From: Rhizophagus irregularis
Lineage: Eukaryota; Glomeromycota; Glomeromycetes; Glomerales; Glomeraceae
Direction of reading: 5' to 3'
Assembly: GCF_026210795.1 (NCBI RefSeq)
Contig: NC_089435.1
Span: 3,906,001 to 3,970,000, forward strand
DNA length: 64,000 bases
Position 1 is the stretch's first letter. Each line of letters begins with the position of its first letter. This document shows, piece after piece, positions 47,701-60,897 of the stretch. Both the position numbers and the translations under genes were made by a program. The notes beneath the pieces were generated by a model that was not told where the DNA came from, ran no database searches, and worked only from the letters and a program-made list of their open reading frames with translations.

Positions 47701-49627
47701 GAGCAATATCAGATCCCCATTAAAACACAATTTAGTTCAACTGCTGGATTTTATTTATCAATTAATATCGAACAGTTAGAAGACAAACAACTTCCCCTTA
47801 TATTTATTAATGTGAAAAAAAAAAGGAAAACTTTGACCTTCACAACATTAGAAGTGATGAAAAAGAATACAAAGATTAGTGATTCATTAACTGAAGTATA
47901 TTTGATGTCTGACAAGTATGATAATTCTAAAATCATCTCTTTGTTAAATAAGCTACCAGTACCTCAGATATTAATTATTTTTCATAGAACTATTGAAGAT
48001 TTGATTTCGGAAATTCGTAATGATATCAGTGTGTTATACAAAGCTTCCGAATCAATCGCGATGTTAGACATGCTAACGTCATTTGCTCATCAATGCACAG
48101 TGTCTAATTATGGTATATTTTATTCTAAATTATTGCTGATAACTTGGTTCAACATTTAATTTATTTAATAAATAATAAATCAGTTCGACCTGAATTCACG
48201 GATACTTTGGCAATAAAGGCTGGAAGAAATCCAATGAGAGAAAGTTTATATGTTGATACATTTGTACCTAACGATACTTATGCTAGTAGTGCAACTAACT
48301 TCCAATTAATCACTGGTCCAAATATGAGCGGAAAAAGTACTTACTTGAGGCAAATTGCTTTGATGAGTATTATGTCTCAAATTGGATCATAGTAAGGGCC
48401 TATTTTTAAAAAATTTTTTTATCCATGGCAATCAACTAATTTATTATAAATAGTGTGCCTGCTGAATACGCATCGTTTAGAATTGTGGATCAGGTGAGAA
48501 TCCCCCTCCCCCCTTTTTTCAAGGTTAACTAACATAAATTTTTTTTCAATAGCTTTTTACGCGAATTTGTAACGACGATAATATTGAAAGTAATGCTAGT
48601 ACATTTGTAGTTGAAATGCGTGAAACAGCATACATTTTACAAAATGTAACAGATGATAGCTTAGTGATTATTGATGAGCTTGGAAGAGGTGATTATATTT
48701 TTAATAATTACGAATAAATAATTTTATCTTTTTTTGATCAAAATTATGTTAAAGGAACTTCCACACACGATGGATTGGGAATTACATACGCGATTTGTGA
48801 AGAACTCTTAAAAACAAAAGTAAATCATATATTAATAAGTATTTATGAATACCATTAAAGATTTTATTAATAATAAATTTATGCGCTTTGAAGGCATTTA
48901 TTTTTTTTGCAACACATTTTCATGAACTTACGAGAAGCTTAACCGTCTATCCTAATGTTGTAAATTTACATTTGGAAGTTGAAGTAAGTTTTTTCATAAT
49001 TATTTTAAATTTTATTTTTTGTATTTACTAGCCCATTTATGGTAGATTGAAGAAGAAGATAGTAGAGTTGCAATGAAATACTTGTATCGAGTCAAAGACG
49101 GAAGAAACGATGAAGAACATTATGGTAAGTTTTTAAAGCCCATTATTCATTTGTATTGTTAAAATTTACTGTCTAATATACATTTATTAGGATTAAAGTT
49201 CGGACAAATTATTGGTTTACCAGAAAACGTTATTAGAAAGGCTACTGAAGTTTCATATAAGGCTTGTAGAAAAAAATTTTTTACATTGATTACATTGATT
49301 ATATTGATTATGTTTAATTTGATAATAATTATTATTTTAGTTGAAAGAACTTATTGATTCCAATAAAGAAAAATCGACTTCAAATAAAATAATTCAGCGG
49401 CGAAAGACATTGTTACAAGTACTGTAATTGTTTCATTATAATCATTTTTTAGTTGGATCTCCACATTATTTAGACCGTATATGTTAATGTCATTCATTAT
49501 TTTAAAACAGTTGACGCAACACTTGTTACAAATTAGGAGATCCTCTAACTTAGACAAGGAAGAATTGAGAAAATATCTCAAAATGGTTCAGGAAGAATTT
49601 ATTACAAAGATGGAAGCATTATTTTAA
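44789..49627 (+). CDS. MSH4: MutS homologue 4 (meiotic crossover factor)
   Basis: MSH4 pairs with MSH5 to stabilise Holliday junctions and promote meiotic crossovers; it lacks the mismatch-recognition domain of other MutS proteins. Many short exons can be joined. A serine-rich N terminus precedes [22 protein letters not shown] and the connector region, and the lever part contains RLDAVEELIRHEETFFAI and [13 protein letters not shown]. The ATPase domain has Walker [10 protein letters not shown] (48310-48345), followed by Walker [14 protein letters not shown] across an intron (48660-48765) and the FFATHFHEL motif (48905-48930). The end is an alpha-helical tail with stop TAA at 49625-49627. All exons I checked splice in frame; an internal intron uses a TACTAAG branch site near 46795. 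The start could be 44774 or 44789. The junction near 49260 ([10 protein letters not shown]) lacks an obvious GT donor and should be confirmed with RNA. Confidence 0.92.
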
Positions 49628-49995
49628 CACTTATTTTAAATATATAATAATAATACTGTTAGTTCATACATAAAAACATATATCATCTAATAATAAATCT
49701 AATAATAAATGTATATACGTATTCAGCACGTGACCTCGTGAAAAGGATTTCACTACGTTTCCTTGCTTTAGACCCATATTAGTTTAGCGCATAATAGGAT
49801 TTTCAGCTATGTCCTAACAAAATAGACGACCAACAAGAACATCACCATAGACAATCGCCGTGATTATCGAAACGTAAGCGATTATCGAAATAATATGATA
49901 ACCGATAATATACGGTATATCCAGTGATTTGTTCCAAAAGGAAAAAATCAACTTTATTGACGCCCTTGTTTACATTCCCCATAAAATTTTTACAT
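49628..49995. other. Short convergent spacer between MSH4 and IFRD gene
   Basis: These 368 bases contain the 3' ends of two converging genes. Apart from an AT-rich run (49640-49700), no feature was identified. Confidence 0.6.
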
Positions 49996-51777
49996 TTAAC
50001 CAACTTCCAGAAAATCACCTCTCCTTTTGCTATGCTTTTTTCTATTCTTTATCTTTTTATCTTTTGCTTTCTTGCTTGCAATTGAAGAATCAGTATCAGA
50101 TCCAGCAGTATGAAAACTCATTGCTGAATTTGGTCTTGATCCTTGATTTACCGCTACAGGACGTGGAGGAACAAAATTAAACAGATCTTGTAAAAGCTCG
50201 TTTTCAAGAAAATGTACATGCAACCCTTCTGCGAGAGCATCACGAAACGCATTAAGCTCAATGATTTTGGCCCACGTAGAAAAGTAAATTGTTTGTTTCT
50301 TGAATCTGAGCTTTTCTTGGACTTGATCACCCTCCTATAAGATAATAAATTGTTGGAACATAATATCTACGACATAAAGGACATATTGAATAAGAAATGA
50401 AAGTAATACTAACCTCAACAGTCTTCAAAATATCACGGAAAGCAGATCTCTGAACTTTACGTTCAGCTTTGCCGCGACGACGGTTGCTATCTGTAGCTAA
50501 TGTACTTAATAACTGAGTTAATCGACCCATCTCATTATAATCGAAATAGCCTTCGTCAGACTAGAGTAATAATAATGATAATAAATTAGACTTTTATAGA
50601 TAAATATTAAAATTTTTTTTAAAAAAAAAAGTTTCTAAAAACCTCATCATCGAGTTCTTGGCCCCATCCTTCAGCCGAATCTATTCCTTTACTTATTCCT
50701 AAAGTTTCAAACATCAATGCAATATTTTCGCCGCTAGCAACTCTCACCTCCATAGTAGATGATTCAAGTTGTTTAATATGTGCTGGCATTACTCGTTCAA
50801 ATTCCTCTCTAGCCATTCCGGCTACTTTCTTAGAATCTCCCCATAATCCGGCATATAATAAGCCGTATGCATTCAATGCGCCTGTTAAAGTAGCTCCGTC
50901 ATTAATGGCATTAACGCTTTTACCATTGGTAATTATAATTTCGACAAAAAAGTTCATAAGTTCAAGAGCTTCAGCTTGTGAACCAGAAATAAAACAAGCC
51001 AAAGCTAATGTTTTTATGCACTATAATTATTTAAGAAAACATAATTATTAATTAAGTTGCAAATAATTCAAAATACTATTTCATTTTTACTTACTGATTT
51101 CTTTACTTCCATAGAAACACTGTTAGTGATAGTATATTTTAAAAGGGACAAGACATCATGATACATTGACTCTTGACCTTCACCTAAAGTAACAAATAAT
51201 AGCGACATCACTAATAAAAGGAAACAAAAGTTATTAAATGATTATTTTTAATAACATATCCATAAAAAGTTCGGATATTAACCTTTAACAGCCAATTTAT
51301 TTTCTTTGTAACTTTTATCTTTTTTAACGGATCGATTCAACATGTCGAGCAGTGTATCTCTTCGTGAATAAAGAATATTGGCAGTGTATTTACGAGAAAG
51401 GAGACGGATCAATTTGGCCAACGCATCTTCTCGAATACTAATCACAAAAATCATTAAAATTTATTATTAGAATGAATAAATTCAACAAATTTATACTACC
51501 TTGTACGCTTCTCTTCCAAGTTATCGATGCTTTGTAATACTTCATCCTCCCACCTATCACCTTCTTCTAAAATTATGTCTTCAGCTCTACTTCCAGTTGA
51601 TGCGGAAGAATCAAAAGTATCAGCGGATGTCTCACTCCAAACGTCTTCTTCATCGGTATTATGACGACTACTCAAAGGAGTTCCAAGAGCAAGAATAGAT
51701 GCCAGAGTAGGCCCTGCATTATTGCTAGCACGTCGGGAAGCACGAGTTGCAGCCTTTTTACGTAAATTTTGAGACAT
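49996..51777 (-). CDS. Interferon-related developmental regulator (IFRD) family protein
   Basis: Six exons: 51777-51500, 51437-51283, 51210-51095, 51020-50643, 50560-50414 and 50334-49996. All phases agree, giving 470 residues. The N terminus is basic and serine-rich (MSQNLRKKAATRASRR). It is followed by an acidic stretch and the helical repeat-like IFRD domain (LRTR/SIREDALAKLIRLLSRKY, ALACFISGSQAEALELMNFF). The conserved C-terminal IFRD block reads FKKQTIYFSTWAKIIELNAF and then FRDALAEGLHVHFLENELLQ. The tail is lysine-rich (KKAKDKKIKNRKKHSKRRG), possibly a nuclear or ribosome-binding signal. In animals IFRD1/2 act in transcriptional regulation, and IFRD2 binds inactive ribosomes. The role in fungi is not established, and many model fungi lack an obvious homologue. 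Confidence 0.88.
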
Positions 51778-53370
51778 TGTGAATTTTTAAGTTGTGATCA
51801 AAAAAAGTTTTTCTCGGAGCTACTACGTATTTTATATAAAAATTCTGATTACAAACTTGCACCGAAGATGAAAATTTGGATGATTGTATGTTTACATCAT
51901 TGAATATTCCTTATTTAGTAGTGGATTATTAATTTTCTAGGATTTACTAAAGTGTCATGCCATGATTTTTTTTGGAATCTTTCGGTATAATACGGTAAGC
52001 CGCAGTGACTTCCCTTCCCCCCGAGTAAAGAATGTCCCGAAAATTCACGGGTAATAATTTTTGTCTCTGTAAAAATCTATACTGTCACACGTGTGCCATA
52101 CTTAATGACTATTTTTTATTTATTTATTTAAGAAAAATAAGTACAATCATTATGTCATTATGTCATTTTTGTCATTTTTAAATCGGACCAAGACGGAGCA
52201 GCTAGTAACAAACTTATTATTAATTACCATTTTATCAATCTGTAATTCAAAAACTGTCAATCTAAATTGATTAACGTTTAATAAATTAGTTATCATGTAT
52301 ATACTGTATATATAATATGTGAGGAGAAATTCTTTTGGTAGAATCGTCAAATTATATAAAAATGTTGGTTATACAAGCCCTATTAATTAACATTAAAATT
52401 TCATCATAAATAAGTTTCACAGTCTTTTATACCTATTTTTAACTTCCAACCGAAATAAAAGTCTCATAGTGCAAATAATAAACATCGTTATTTTTCCACT
52501 CAACTTTATCTGATCGATAAACCTCGGATCTTTTACCATTTATTTAAGAAAAACTGGAAAATAATATAGTTCGAAAATGAAACCAAATATAATGCATAAA
52601 TTGCAGTCTCATAGTTAACAACTGATCGTTCTTATGTACAAAATGGAGATACTCAGTTATAAATTGTGATAAAGGAGATTATGTTTATCGGAAAATATAT
52701 TAGCAAATTATCTTTGAAATGGAAATGTCAACATTTCACTAATGTAAATAGATAGTTTCTTTACTTTGCAAAACGTGGCTTAAAACATAATATAGAATAT
52801 GCAAAAAGGAAAAGTATATCAATGCCAACAAACCATTATTGTGGACTTGTGCAGAGTATCATAAACGGAATCCAATACATGTAAATAATTCTTTAAAACT
52901 TATTTTCAAGTCGAACGTCTTTTAGACATTATTGTGATGAAAAATAGTATTAAAATATGTGACTCTTGATATTCATTATGTAAAAATAGATGAGAATTTT
53001 TAGGTAAACCACTGGCGGCGGGATACGTCATTCGTTATCTCTTTATTATTATAAATATTCTAATAACTAGCCAATTCCGAGTCAGAAATAAAAGAATTGT
53101 TTTAGTAATTTATAGATTAAAAAGTATACTTTTTCCTGTTGTATAAACTTTACAGCTGCAGGAATGTTGAAACGATCTAACTGTATATCTTTCGGCCGAA
53201 TAAATTTATTGCTCATCGGTCTTTTTTAATTATTATTATTATTTTGCTAAAAATCGGTATATCAGATATGTACTGTATATTATAGAAAAATTATTACATA
53301 ATTAATAAAGTTCTAAAGAATCATAGTCTTTGCCTTAAAAAATAAATAATTCTTTTTTTTTCAATGTTTA
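51778..53370. other. Intergenic region between IFRD promoter and THOC1 3' end
   Basis: Holds the presumed IFRD promoter (51778 upward) and the 3' flank of THOC1. The sequence is AT-rich with no reading frame that looks real. No terminal repeats were found. Confidence 0.5.
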
Positions 53371-56204
53371 TTACTTATTGTCGTCATTCTTCGTGTCGCC
53401 GTTTTTTTGTTCTCCATTTTTCTGTTCTCCGTTTTTTTGTTCTCCATTTTTTTGTTCTACATGAGGATTGTTATGATCTCCATTCTTATACTCTCCATTT
53501 TTATATTCACTGTTCTTCTGTTCATTTACACCATTTTTATGATCATGTGTATTATCAGGATCAGCCAGTGGTTGCTTCTTACTACTGGTACCACTGCTAC
53601 ATGTCGGATTTTCGGTAATTAGAATATTCAAGACGGCAATTTCATCTTTGCTGTCTTCTGCTTCTTTCAACGCACTAGCAACTTTCGGGTCTTTCAGCTC
53701 TTTAGCATCTTTTTTGGCTGGCTTATTAAAATGTAACAAGTAATTATCCCTGGCAGCTCGCAAAGCGAACCATTTTTGCATCTATGATAATATATATAAC
53801 ACAAAATAATTATTAAAAATAAATAATTGATGTTTAATGTAAAAAATGATAATTTTGATTACCCAGCCCTTTTCTTTTTCTTCTTTACTAAACTCATCAT
53901 AGTCGTTTTCATCAAATGTCATACCATTTTCCGGCTATAAAATAAAGGTATAATTATTAAATCTAATAATTTAGATAAGGTTACAACACTTCAATATTAA
54001 CTTACTGGATAACCATCATCTTTAATTTTCTGGTAAACTTCTTGAAAAGTAGGTGCAGTCCTCTTTCTGGTTGAATCAGATAATATGTTATCATCACTAA
54101 CTTTCATTGTATTTGTCCAAAGCTTGGTCAGATGTGGAGTGCCCATTTTCCATTTCATAGGTTCCAAATTCTTACACAATTTCATCCTCTTTTCTCGTGC
54201 TGCATCAAACTTAGAGAGGGGCTTTGGTTGCCTATCGTCATCAGATAATTTTTCAATAAATTTTTTTGCCACACTTTCGCAATTTTGACCAAACTTCCAA
54301 TGGTTCCATCTTTTTTCCATATTAAGTATGTGTAGTAACGTAGTAGTGAATTTACTTCCTTCTAAAGTACTCAATTTGATTATTCTATTCCAAGTTTCTT
54401 GTATTATCTTTTGCTAAAATAAAAGATTATGAATATATATGATCAATTTATTCAAAAATGTCAATAAGAACTTTACCTGTTGTTCGGTTATTGTGAAATT
54501 AGGGAGTTGTACAGCATTCGCATTATTGTATTTTGCTCTTGTTTCTTCAATACGAGCGCGTTCTTCAGCATAAAAACCTGTAAAATATTGCAATATTATA
54601 AGAAATTGAAATAGGACTATACGACGGAAATTTGGATCTGATATCTGTTTTTAAATTAATAAGTAAAAAATCAATTTATATTACTATCAATTTTAATAGG
54701 TTTTCATTTTTTTTAGGTAAAAAAAAATACGGACCTCCTTGTCAAACAATGCATAACTAGTCAAATATTTGGGAAAATATTTGACATAATCTTTTGAAGA
54801 ACTTATTGTTTCTTCTAAACTATCTTCAGTCTCATTATGTTTTCGTTTAGTTGAAATATTATAGTTATTTCCATTCTTTGACATCAAAATATCACCATCG
54901 CCATCAATTTCCATAGAATTTACTTTATTTTCTACAACGGCCTTTTCTTTTTCATTGGTCACAATTTCACTGAATTGGCTTAAGACTATGTCCATTTTCT
55001 TCATTATTGAAATAGCACATTATATTTATAACAGATCAATTAATATAATTAATATAAATAATAACAAAAAAAAAAATTCTTACTTCGAGAACTACATTTA
55101 AATTATTCCCATCGAAAATTTTAGGTGGATTATTAAAATAAGTCTGAAGATTCCAAAAGGTTTTATAAAATTCAGCCTTTTCACCTAGATTTCGTTAATA
55201 TGTTACTATTACGTGTCTGTTGCTCAAAGTTAAGTAATAAATAATAAGTCGTTTACCCTCCTGCGATGCATTGTAGCTAGTTACGTTTTCAACATTACAT
55301 TCTCCACGAACATTTACACCTGATAATCAATGACAGAAAGAAATATTAATTAAAGGTTTCATATTATTCATATTAGTATAAATTTAAGAATAAAATATAT
55401 GTAAAGTCTACCAGATCGTTCACCAAGAGCATAGGAATTTGATAAAAATATTAAGACTCTTCCACGGAATGCATTGTGGTTAGATTTTGATGCTCTGCGA
55501 ATAAGCTCATTAGACAGCCTTAAAAGAACCAATCCTTTGCCTTGTGTCGGTTTTAAATCCTATAACGGTCAGAGGAAAAAGTCATTTTTTAAGATATCTT
55601 CAATAAAGTCTAATAATCATATAAAATCAATTCATCTTACCACTAGCAATCTTTGTTTATTTGTCTCCAAGAATTGATATAATGTTTCACAAACTTCCAT
55701 TGGTTGGGTTTCTAAAAGTTCTTCTAGAACAGTTAGAGTCAAAGTAGGCTCACATAATTCTATTAATTTAAAACAGAAGTTAGTAAACAAAATAAGTTTC
55801 AAGAAAGAATTTTAACTAACACATTTACAGTATATCATCACCTTTGTCTACTTCATGACATCTTAATACTAAATCCAAAAGTTTAAAAGCGTTTGGTATT
55901 AACTCTTTAGGTTGAAGCGCCTATATATAAAATAAAAGCATATAGCTTTAATAAATCAAACATAATATCGAGACAAAATAATAATAATAATAATAATTAG
56001 ATAAAAACTACACACTGAATATCTCATTGCTATTTTTTTAATTACATGTTCTAGAGTTAATTTACGTAATTCAAGAGTCTCTTTATTGTTAACAAGAGGA
56101 GCCAGTAAGTTTCTAATATTATCTTCTGTCTCCTCTTGTGAATCAGATAGGCATTTAAATACTACTTGTTCAATTTTGCTAGATAATTCATCGAAGGTAG
56201 CCAT
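53371..56204 (-). CDS. THOC1: THO complex subunit 1 (Hpr1/THOC1)
   Basis: THO couples transcription elongation to mRNP packaging and export and limits R-loops. Eleven exons were joined: 56204-56016, 55920-55842, 55759-55641, 55559-55412, 55319-55257, 55184-55084, 54998-54735, 54644-54477, 54413-54006, 53934-53863 and 53781-53371. All phases fit, giving about 673 residues, near the usual THOC1 size. Diagnostic segments are LRLSNELIRRASKSNHNAFR, the block KYFPKYLTSYALFDKE/ISDPNFRR followed by IVLFQFLIILQYF, and the WNRIIKL..LEGSKF..TLLHILNMEKRW region. N-terminal helices precede these, and a basic nuclear-type stretch KRKHNE lies in exon 7. The C terminus is a lineage-specific asparagine/lysine-rich tail with four EQKNG repeats and no death domain. 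Exon 7 begins at an AATAATGAAG acceptor, the least certain junction. Confidence 0.9.
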
Positions 56205-56850
56205 GATTGCAATAAGAATACTGTATACTGTTTTTTGAATATATGATCCAGGTAATGGCGATCTGTCTAAAAAAGGTATGAATAAAATTATTTTCGTTGT
56301 GTTACAACAAATCTATAATTAATACACGTGACTTTCCATCGAGTATCTTTTTTCATATTACGAAGGGTGGTTTTAGCGAATTCGTAGGTTAGCACTTAGC
56401 ACTAGAGTCTAGATACTGAGTACTGACTAATAAAAAGTTTATTGTTATTATAATAGATCGCCTTAAAACATAGAGTTACGCTGATTGGCTAAATATTTAT
56501 CATATTTTTTGCTCATGTTCGAAGAATTTGTAGGTTTCACAAAGAGTTGGATACCATTGCTGAAGCAGGATTGTAAACACTTTGAGATTTGAATTACTGG
56601 AGGCGACGCCCTTTTAATTGTTGATCAATTCTTTTTTTGAATTGATATAATAAATGAATATATGTAACTAATCGTCTTTAGTATATTACACTTTTATATT
56701 CAATATTGGAGATACGTAATTTAATTCCAGAATTCATAATTGGGCTTTTATCTTTATTATTACTACGTTGTATTAATAATCTACTTCATATTATAGCTTG
56801 GATTTAAAATAAATGAAAGGTTATTTTTTTAAGAAACATGTGGACGAATA
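56205..56850. other. Spacer between THOC1 start and Ku70 stop
   Basis: It should include the THOC1 promoter. No further gene or repeat was seen. Confidence 0.5.
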
Positions 56851-59800
56851 TTAATTAGATGATTTAGATGATAAATATTCTTCAACTTGATTAATTAAAT
56901 CAGCTTTCAAACGAGCAGGCTTTGCTCCAGTGGTCTGAACATATGTTTTTAATTGATCTACTGTGGCCTATTAAAAATAATATAAATCAGAAATGGATAC
57001 AATAAATTAAAATTACTTATTAGATATTTAATCCACAAACCGTTTTAAGCTAAACATTGTAAAAAAAAAATTAGTATTTCATCTTTACATTATAATAATT
57101 TCATTTTAAAAAAAGAAAGTATTGAATACCTTGTCTTGTTCCCACAATGATTTTATATCTATAGAATCAGATGAACCAGATCCACGAGTAGTTCCGCGAG
57201 TTCCGCGAGTTCCACGAGTTGTTGATGTTTTTTTAGATTGAATGGTCATTCGGTTGGCAAGCAATTCTACACTCTGTCGATCTGACTCGTCATTAAATGC
57301 CTCAATAATCGATCCAACACGCTTTTATGAAGAATTTACATTAATATGTGAAACGTGATACTACAATAAAAAGATATATATATATAAAGAAACCTTATTT
57401 ATCGTTGTATATTTTGGATTTGTCAAATCCTCAACGCCCAGTGGAACTTCCTTATCAAATGCCAGAGCTTGCAATACATCGTAGAAACGTCCCAATTCTG
57501 CATACAAAATAACACATCAGACAAGCAGTTGATAGTTAAGGAATAAAAAAATATATGTAAAAATACTTACCGGGATTATTGAATTTATTGGGATCAAATC
57601 CGCCTTTCATATGTAGTTTATCAACAATTGGCTTTAGGATATCAATCATCTCATCAGGAGCTGCATAAATCGTAAATTATTTAATAAAATTTCCATTCAT
57701 GATCGTTAACATTTTTTTTAAAAAAATCTCATCTCACCAGGTGTAATTTCAGCGTGGGGCGGAAGTGGCCTGATATCATCAGCAAACGGGAGGGGTATCA
57801 TGTTAAATCCCGGGGGAAATATCTGTCGTTTATCTTCATCTAATTTTTCAGCCTAAATCAAACAAGGATAATATTATTATGTTTGTAATGTAAAAAAAAA
57901 ATATTCATTGATGTTTAAGTTGAATTACTTGGGCTTCTAGTACGACAAAAGAGGGGAGAGAGTTATCCCGTTTGACAAGATAACATATAGCCACTTTGCT
58001 CATTTCTAGCATTTTTTTATGTAATGCCGCAAATGTTCTTCTGCTACCTTCAAATTGCTACAATAAAATCAATAGGAAGTGAATTGGTGAAGATTTTAAT
58101 TATTTACAATAAAATACCAAACTTACTCCTTCATCAGGATATAAAAACAATGCATGTTCAACATTATAATGAAATTTAGCAGCATTCGAAGGCTTAAACC
58201 CGATAAGATTAAGACCTAATCGTTTAAATCGAATAATTAAAATAGAATATATTTATGGTAATGAGTATATATGATGATATACCCTTTTGGCCGAATCTTC
58301 TTAATTCAGCAACTTCAGCTTTGGTGAATGCTATCTATGTAAAAATTGGAAAAAAAAATCAGTTTTTTCTTTGTCGATATAAAACAAGTCATAACTATTA
58401 ACCTTTTCGCCTCCGTATTCATAGCAATATTTTATATCGTCAGGCATCAATTCTTGAACTGTATCCTGACAAATTGTTTTTATAATTAATAATTAGCACT
58501 GATTTATACCATTCTTGAAAAAAAAAAGATATTTACCATACAAACGTATTTTGTTCTAGATTCGGCAAGTCTTGTTGTTTCTGATCTCATGTGTATCATT
58601 CTTGGCGCCGGTTTCTTTTTCTCAATGATCATAGCATATCTATAAAGTTAACCTAAAATAATGAGACCAGTAACAATTCAACATTGGATGAAAAAATTGA
58701 AAGCAATACCCTTTAACACCAATGGTAAGTTCAGGTATTCCCTCATCCCCTCCAAATAGGCGAAATGGAATCGAGAACAAAGATCTTCTTGGTGATTCTT
58801 TAGCCATTATTTGAGAAATAAGACTATCGAAATTTTTTTGTGCACTGTAGTGGGGAATCTCATCCAATTCATCACTGTGAATAATTTCCTAGAACTCATA
58901 CTGATCAGTTAAATATGAACGAAATAACACATGTAAAAATGTTGATATTCACCGAATAGAATGCATTAAAGTCAAAAGGATGATCCGGTTTATTTAAGCT
59001 GAACAGATTGATTTGGATACCAGATTCGGTCAAATCCTTCAAGGTTTATGGAAATTTCAAAATTTTAAGAGAAATCTTCAAAGAAGGACATATTAAATAT
59101 TAAAAATATACAAACTCTTGCGCGAGTTATCGCAGTGCTGTATAAAACTGAATTTGACACATGAGGGTTATCTTGATCAGTAATCAAGAATATCCTTTTT
59201 GTTTTTAGAGTCTTAGAAGTCCTGAAAAGTTAAATGCAGTGAAATTAATAAAATCAAAAAGAAATATATAAATAAAACTACGTATAATAACTAACTCTTT
59301 ATTGAATAATTCACTGCAAACCCAAAATACATCGCCAATTGGATATTCATCATCGGTACTACCATATTCATTATCGAAATCAACATCACCTATTTTTTTA
59401 AAAAAATTAATAAAAGATGCTTGATAACACGAATATATGAAATTATATTGTTTAATTTACCTGATGCAATATAGTTTAATTCTTTAACTCTCTGAATATC
59501 AGGCGAATCAAGACTATGGAGAACATAGATATGTTCTTTTTGAAGTGTATTTGATGATTTTTGCTATAGAATTAACCATTATGTTCAGATATATTGTATT
59601 ATTTATAGATCAAAAATAAAATAAGATATTATAAATACCGTTCCCATAAACACTACACCAATAAGATCAGTAGTAGTATCGGATATAAGTTTAGAAGTCA
59701 TTACTTCTGAAGCACATTGAACTGCTGAACGAAACGGAATCTCTGTAGCTTCATCAGATTGATTTGCTCTTAGCATTGAGGAAGATGCATCGATTACAAA

Positions 59801-60015
59801 TAAAACAGCATCTCTATTGCTAGTCATAAGCTGCCGCGAAGAATCCGTTTTTGAGTTTGATAATTTGGTTAAACAAAGTACTAAGGAAAGAAGTAAATAA
59901 ATAAAATTTAGACCTTCTTTGCTTCTTCTTCAATGTCTTCTTCCGCGTCAAATTCATCTTGATCTCTATCAGACAATGAAGCCCAAGAACTTGTAATCGT
60001 GTTCGAAGATGTCAT
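56851..60015 (-). CDS. KU70: Ku70 subunit of the Ku DNA end-binding heterodimer
   Basis: Ku70 joins Ku80 to encircle broken DNA ends and start non-homologous end joining; it also acts at telomeres. The start at 60015 gives an acidic N terminus (SLSDRDQDEFDAEEDIEEEA). It is followed by the von Willebrand A-type domain (DAVLFVIDASSSML, 59825 region), KRIFLITDQDNPH and INLFSLNKPDHPFD. The Ku core has SLFSIPFRLF, RTKYVCMDT, GLNLIGFKPSNAAKFHYNV, VAICYLVKRDNSLPSFVVLE and GFNMIPLPFADDIRPLP. The Ku C-terminal arm reads MIDILKPIVDKLHMKGGFDP, and a SAP domain at the end (TVDQLKTYVQTTGAKPARLK) terminates at TAA 56851-56853. More than ten short introns interrupt the gene and no lesion was seen. The RGTRGTRGT-rich linker before the SAP domain looks like local codon repeat expansion. 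Confidence 0.93.
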
Positions 60016-60648
60016 CGTTGAAAAGTACAATGGCGCAGCGATTAGGAAAATGTATGTGTGTATATATATATTTTCTCACATTGATAAAATCGAGTAATTT
60101 TGCACGTTGTAAGTTAACACAACTGATCAAAATGAGTCATTAATGTAGAATCAAGGTTGGGTGATGAATAGACATCATCACATCAGACTACTTCGTTCTT
60201 CCAATCACGTGGCTAGTGAAACGGCCTTCTTAACCCGCTAGACTCAGTCATAATAACTCTATTTTTTTCCCTTTTACGTTTTAAACCCGTTAAAAAAATA
60301 TATATAAATATTTTAATATTTGCTGAATAACTTTCAGTTTTTTTGCTTATTTTACTTAACTAAAGCATTCAAGCCTACACCTATACTTGAAGTTCTGAAC
60401 TGCTATATAAATACTCTTAAATTTTCATGGGCTAGCTTAAAATAGTTGTGAAGTTGTGAATTTTTTCGCAATAACACTAGAACGCGTTCTTTTTGTAAAA
60501 ATTTCAGTCAGTGTTAATACAATATAGCATTTAATAACATTTAATAGAATAATAGAATGTAATTTTTAATCCTGATATAGATTTTGGCATTTATTCATTC
60601 AAATAAGCTTTTCGTGTAACATTAAAATATTTTGGCTTTTTTCGCGTT
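60016..60648. promoter_or_regulatory. Divergent upstream region of Ku70 and the dsRNA-binding gene
   Basis: Non-coding sequence separating two divergently oriented genes. It has a short (TA)n run at 60060-60072 and AT-rich blocks. Individual promoter elements could not be assigned. Confidence 0.4.
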
Positions 60649-60897
60649 AAAAATTTTCTACTTAATAAAAAAAATGTGATAATTACAAAAGAAGATTTTT
60701 GTCGTTTTTTGATCTTAAAATTTTCCGGAAAAAAAATCCGTTTCAACGATTCAACGATTATAATCAAACTTAGAATTTTCCCTTCTAAAGAACACACATT
60801 AATGAATCTGGTCACGTATTTGATATTCCAATGCAAAAATGAGTTTCCAGAATTATTAGATCTTTTCGAGAACAGCCATATTCGCGAGATCACATGA
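60649..60897 (+). pseudogene. Open frame upstream of, and in frame with, the dsRNA-binding gene
   Basis: The frame is open from 60649 to a TGA at 60895-60897 and contains KEDFCRFLILKFSGKKIRFN and MNLVTYLIFQCKNEFPELLD, which look protein-like. It lies in the same frame as the gene starting at 60967, and the 23 codons after the TGA are also open. The first ATG of the upstream part is at about 60801. It may be an ancestral N-terminal extension cut off by one nonsense change, an upstream ORF, or chance. Confidence 0.3.

Noticed and set aside
53364-53622. Plus-strand frames opposite the THOC1 last exon
   Set aside because: They are the complement of the EQKNG minisatellite and have no other support.
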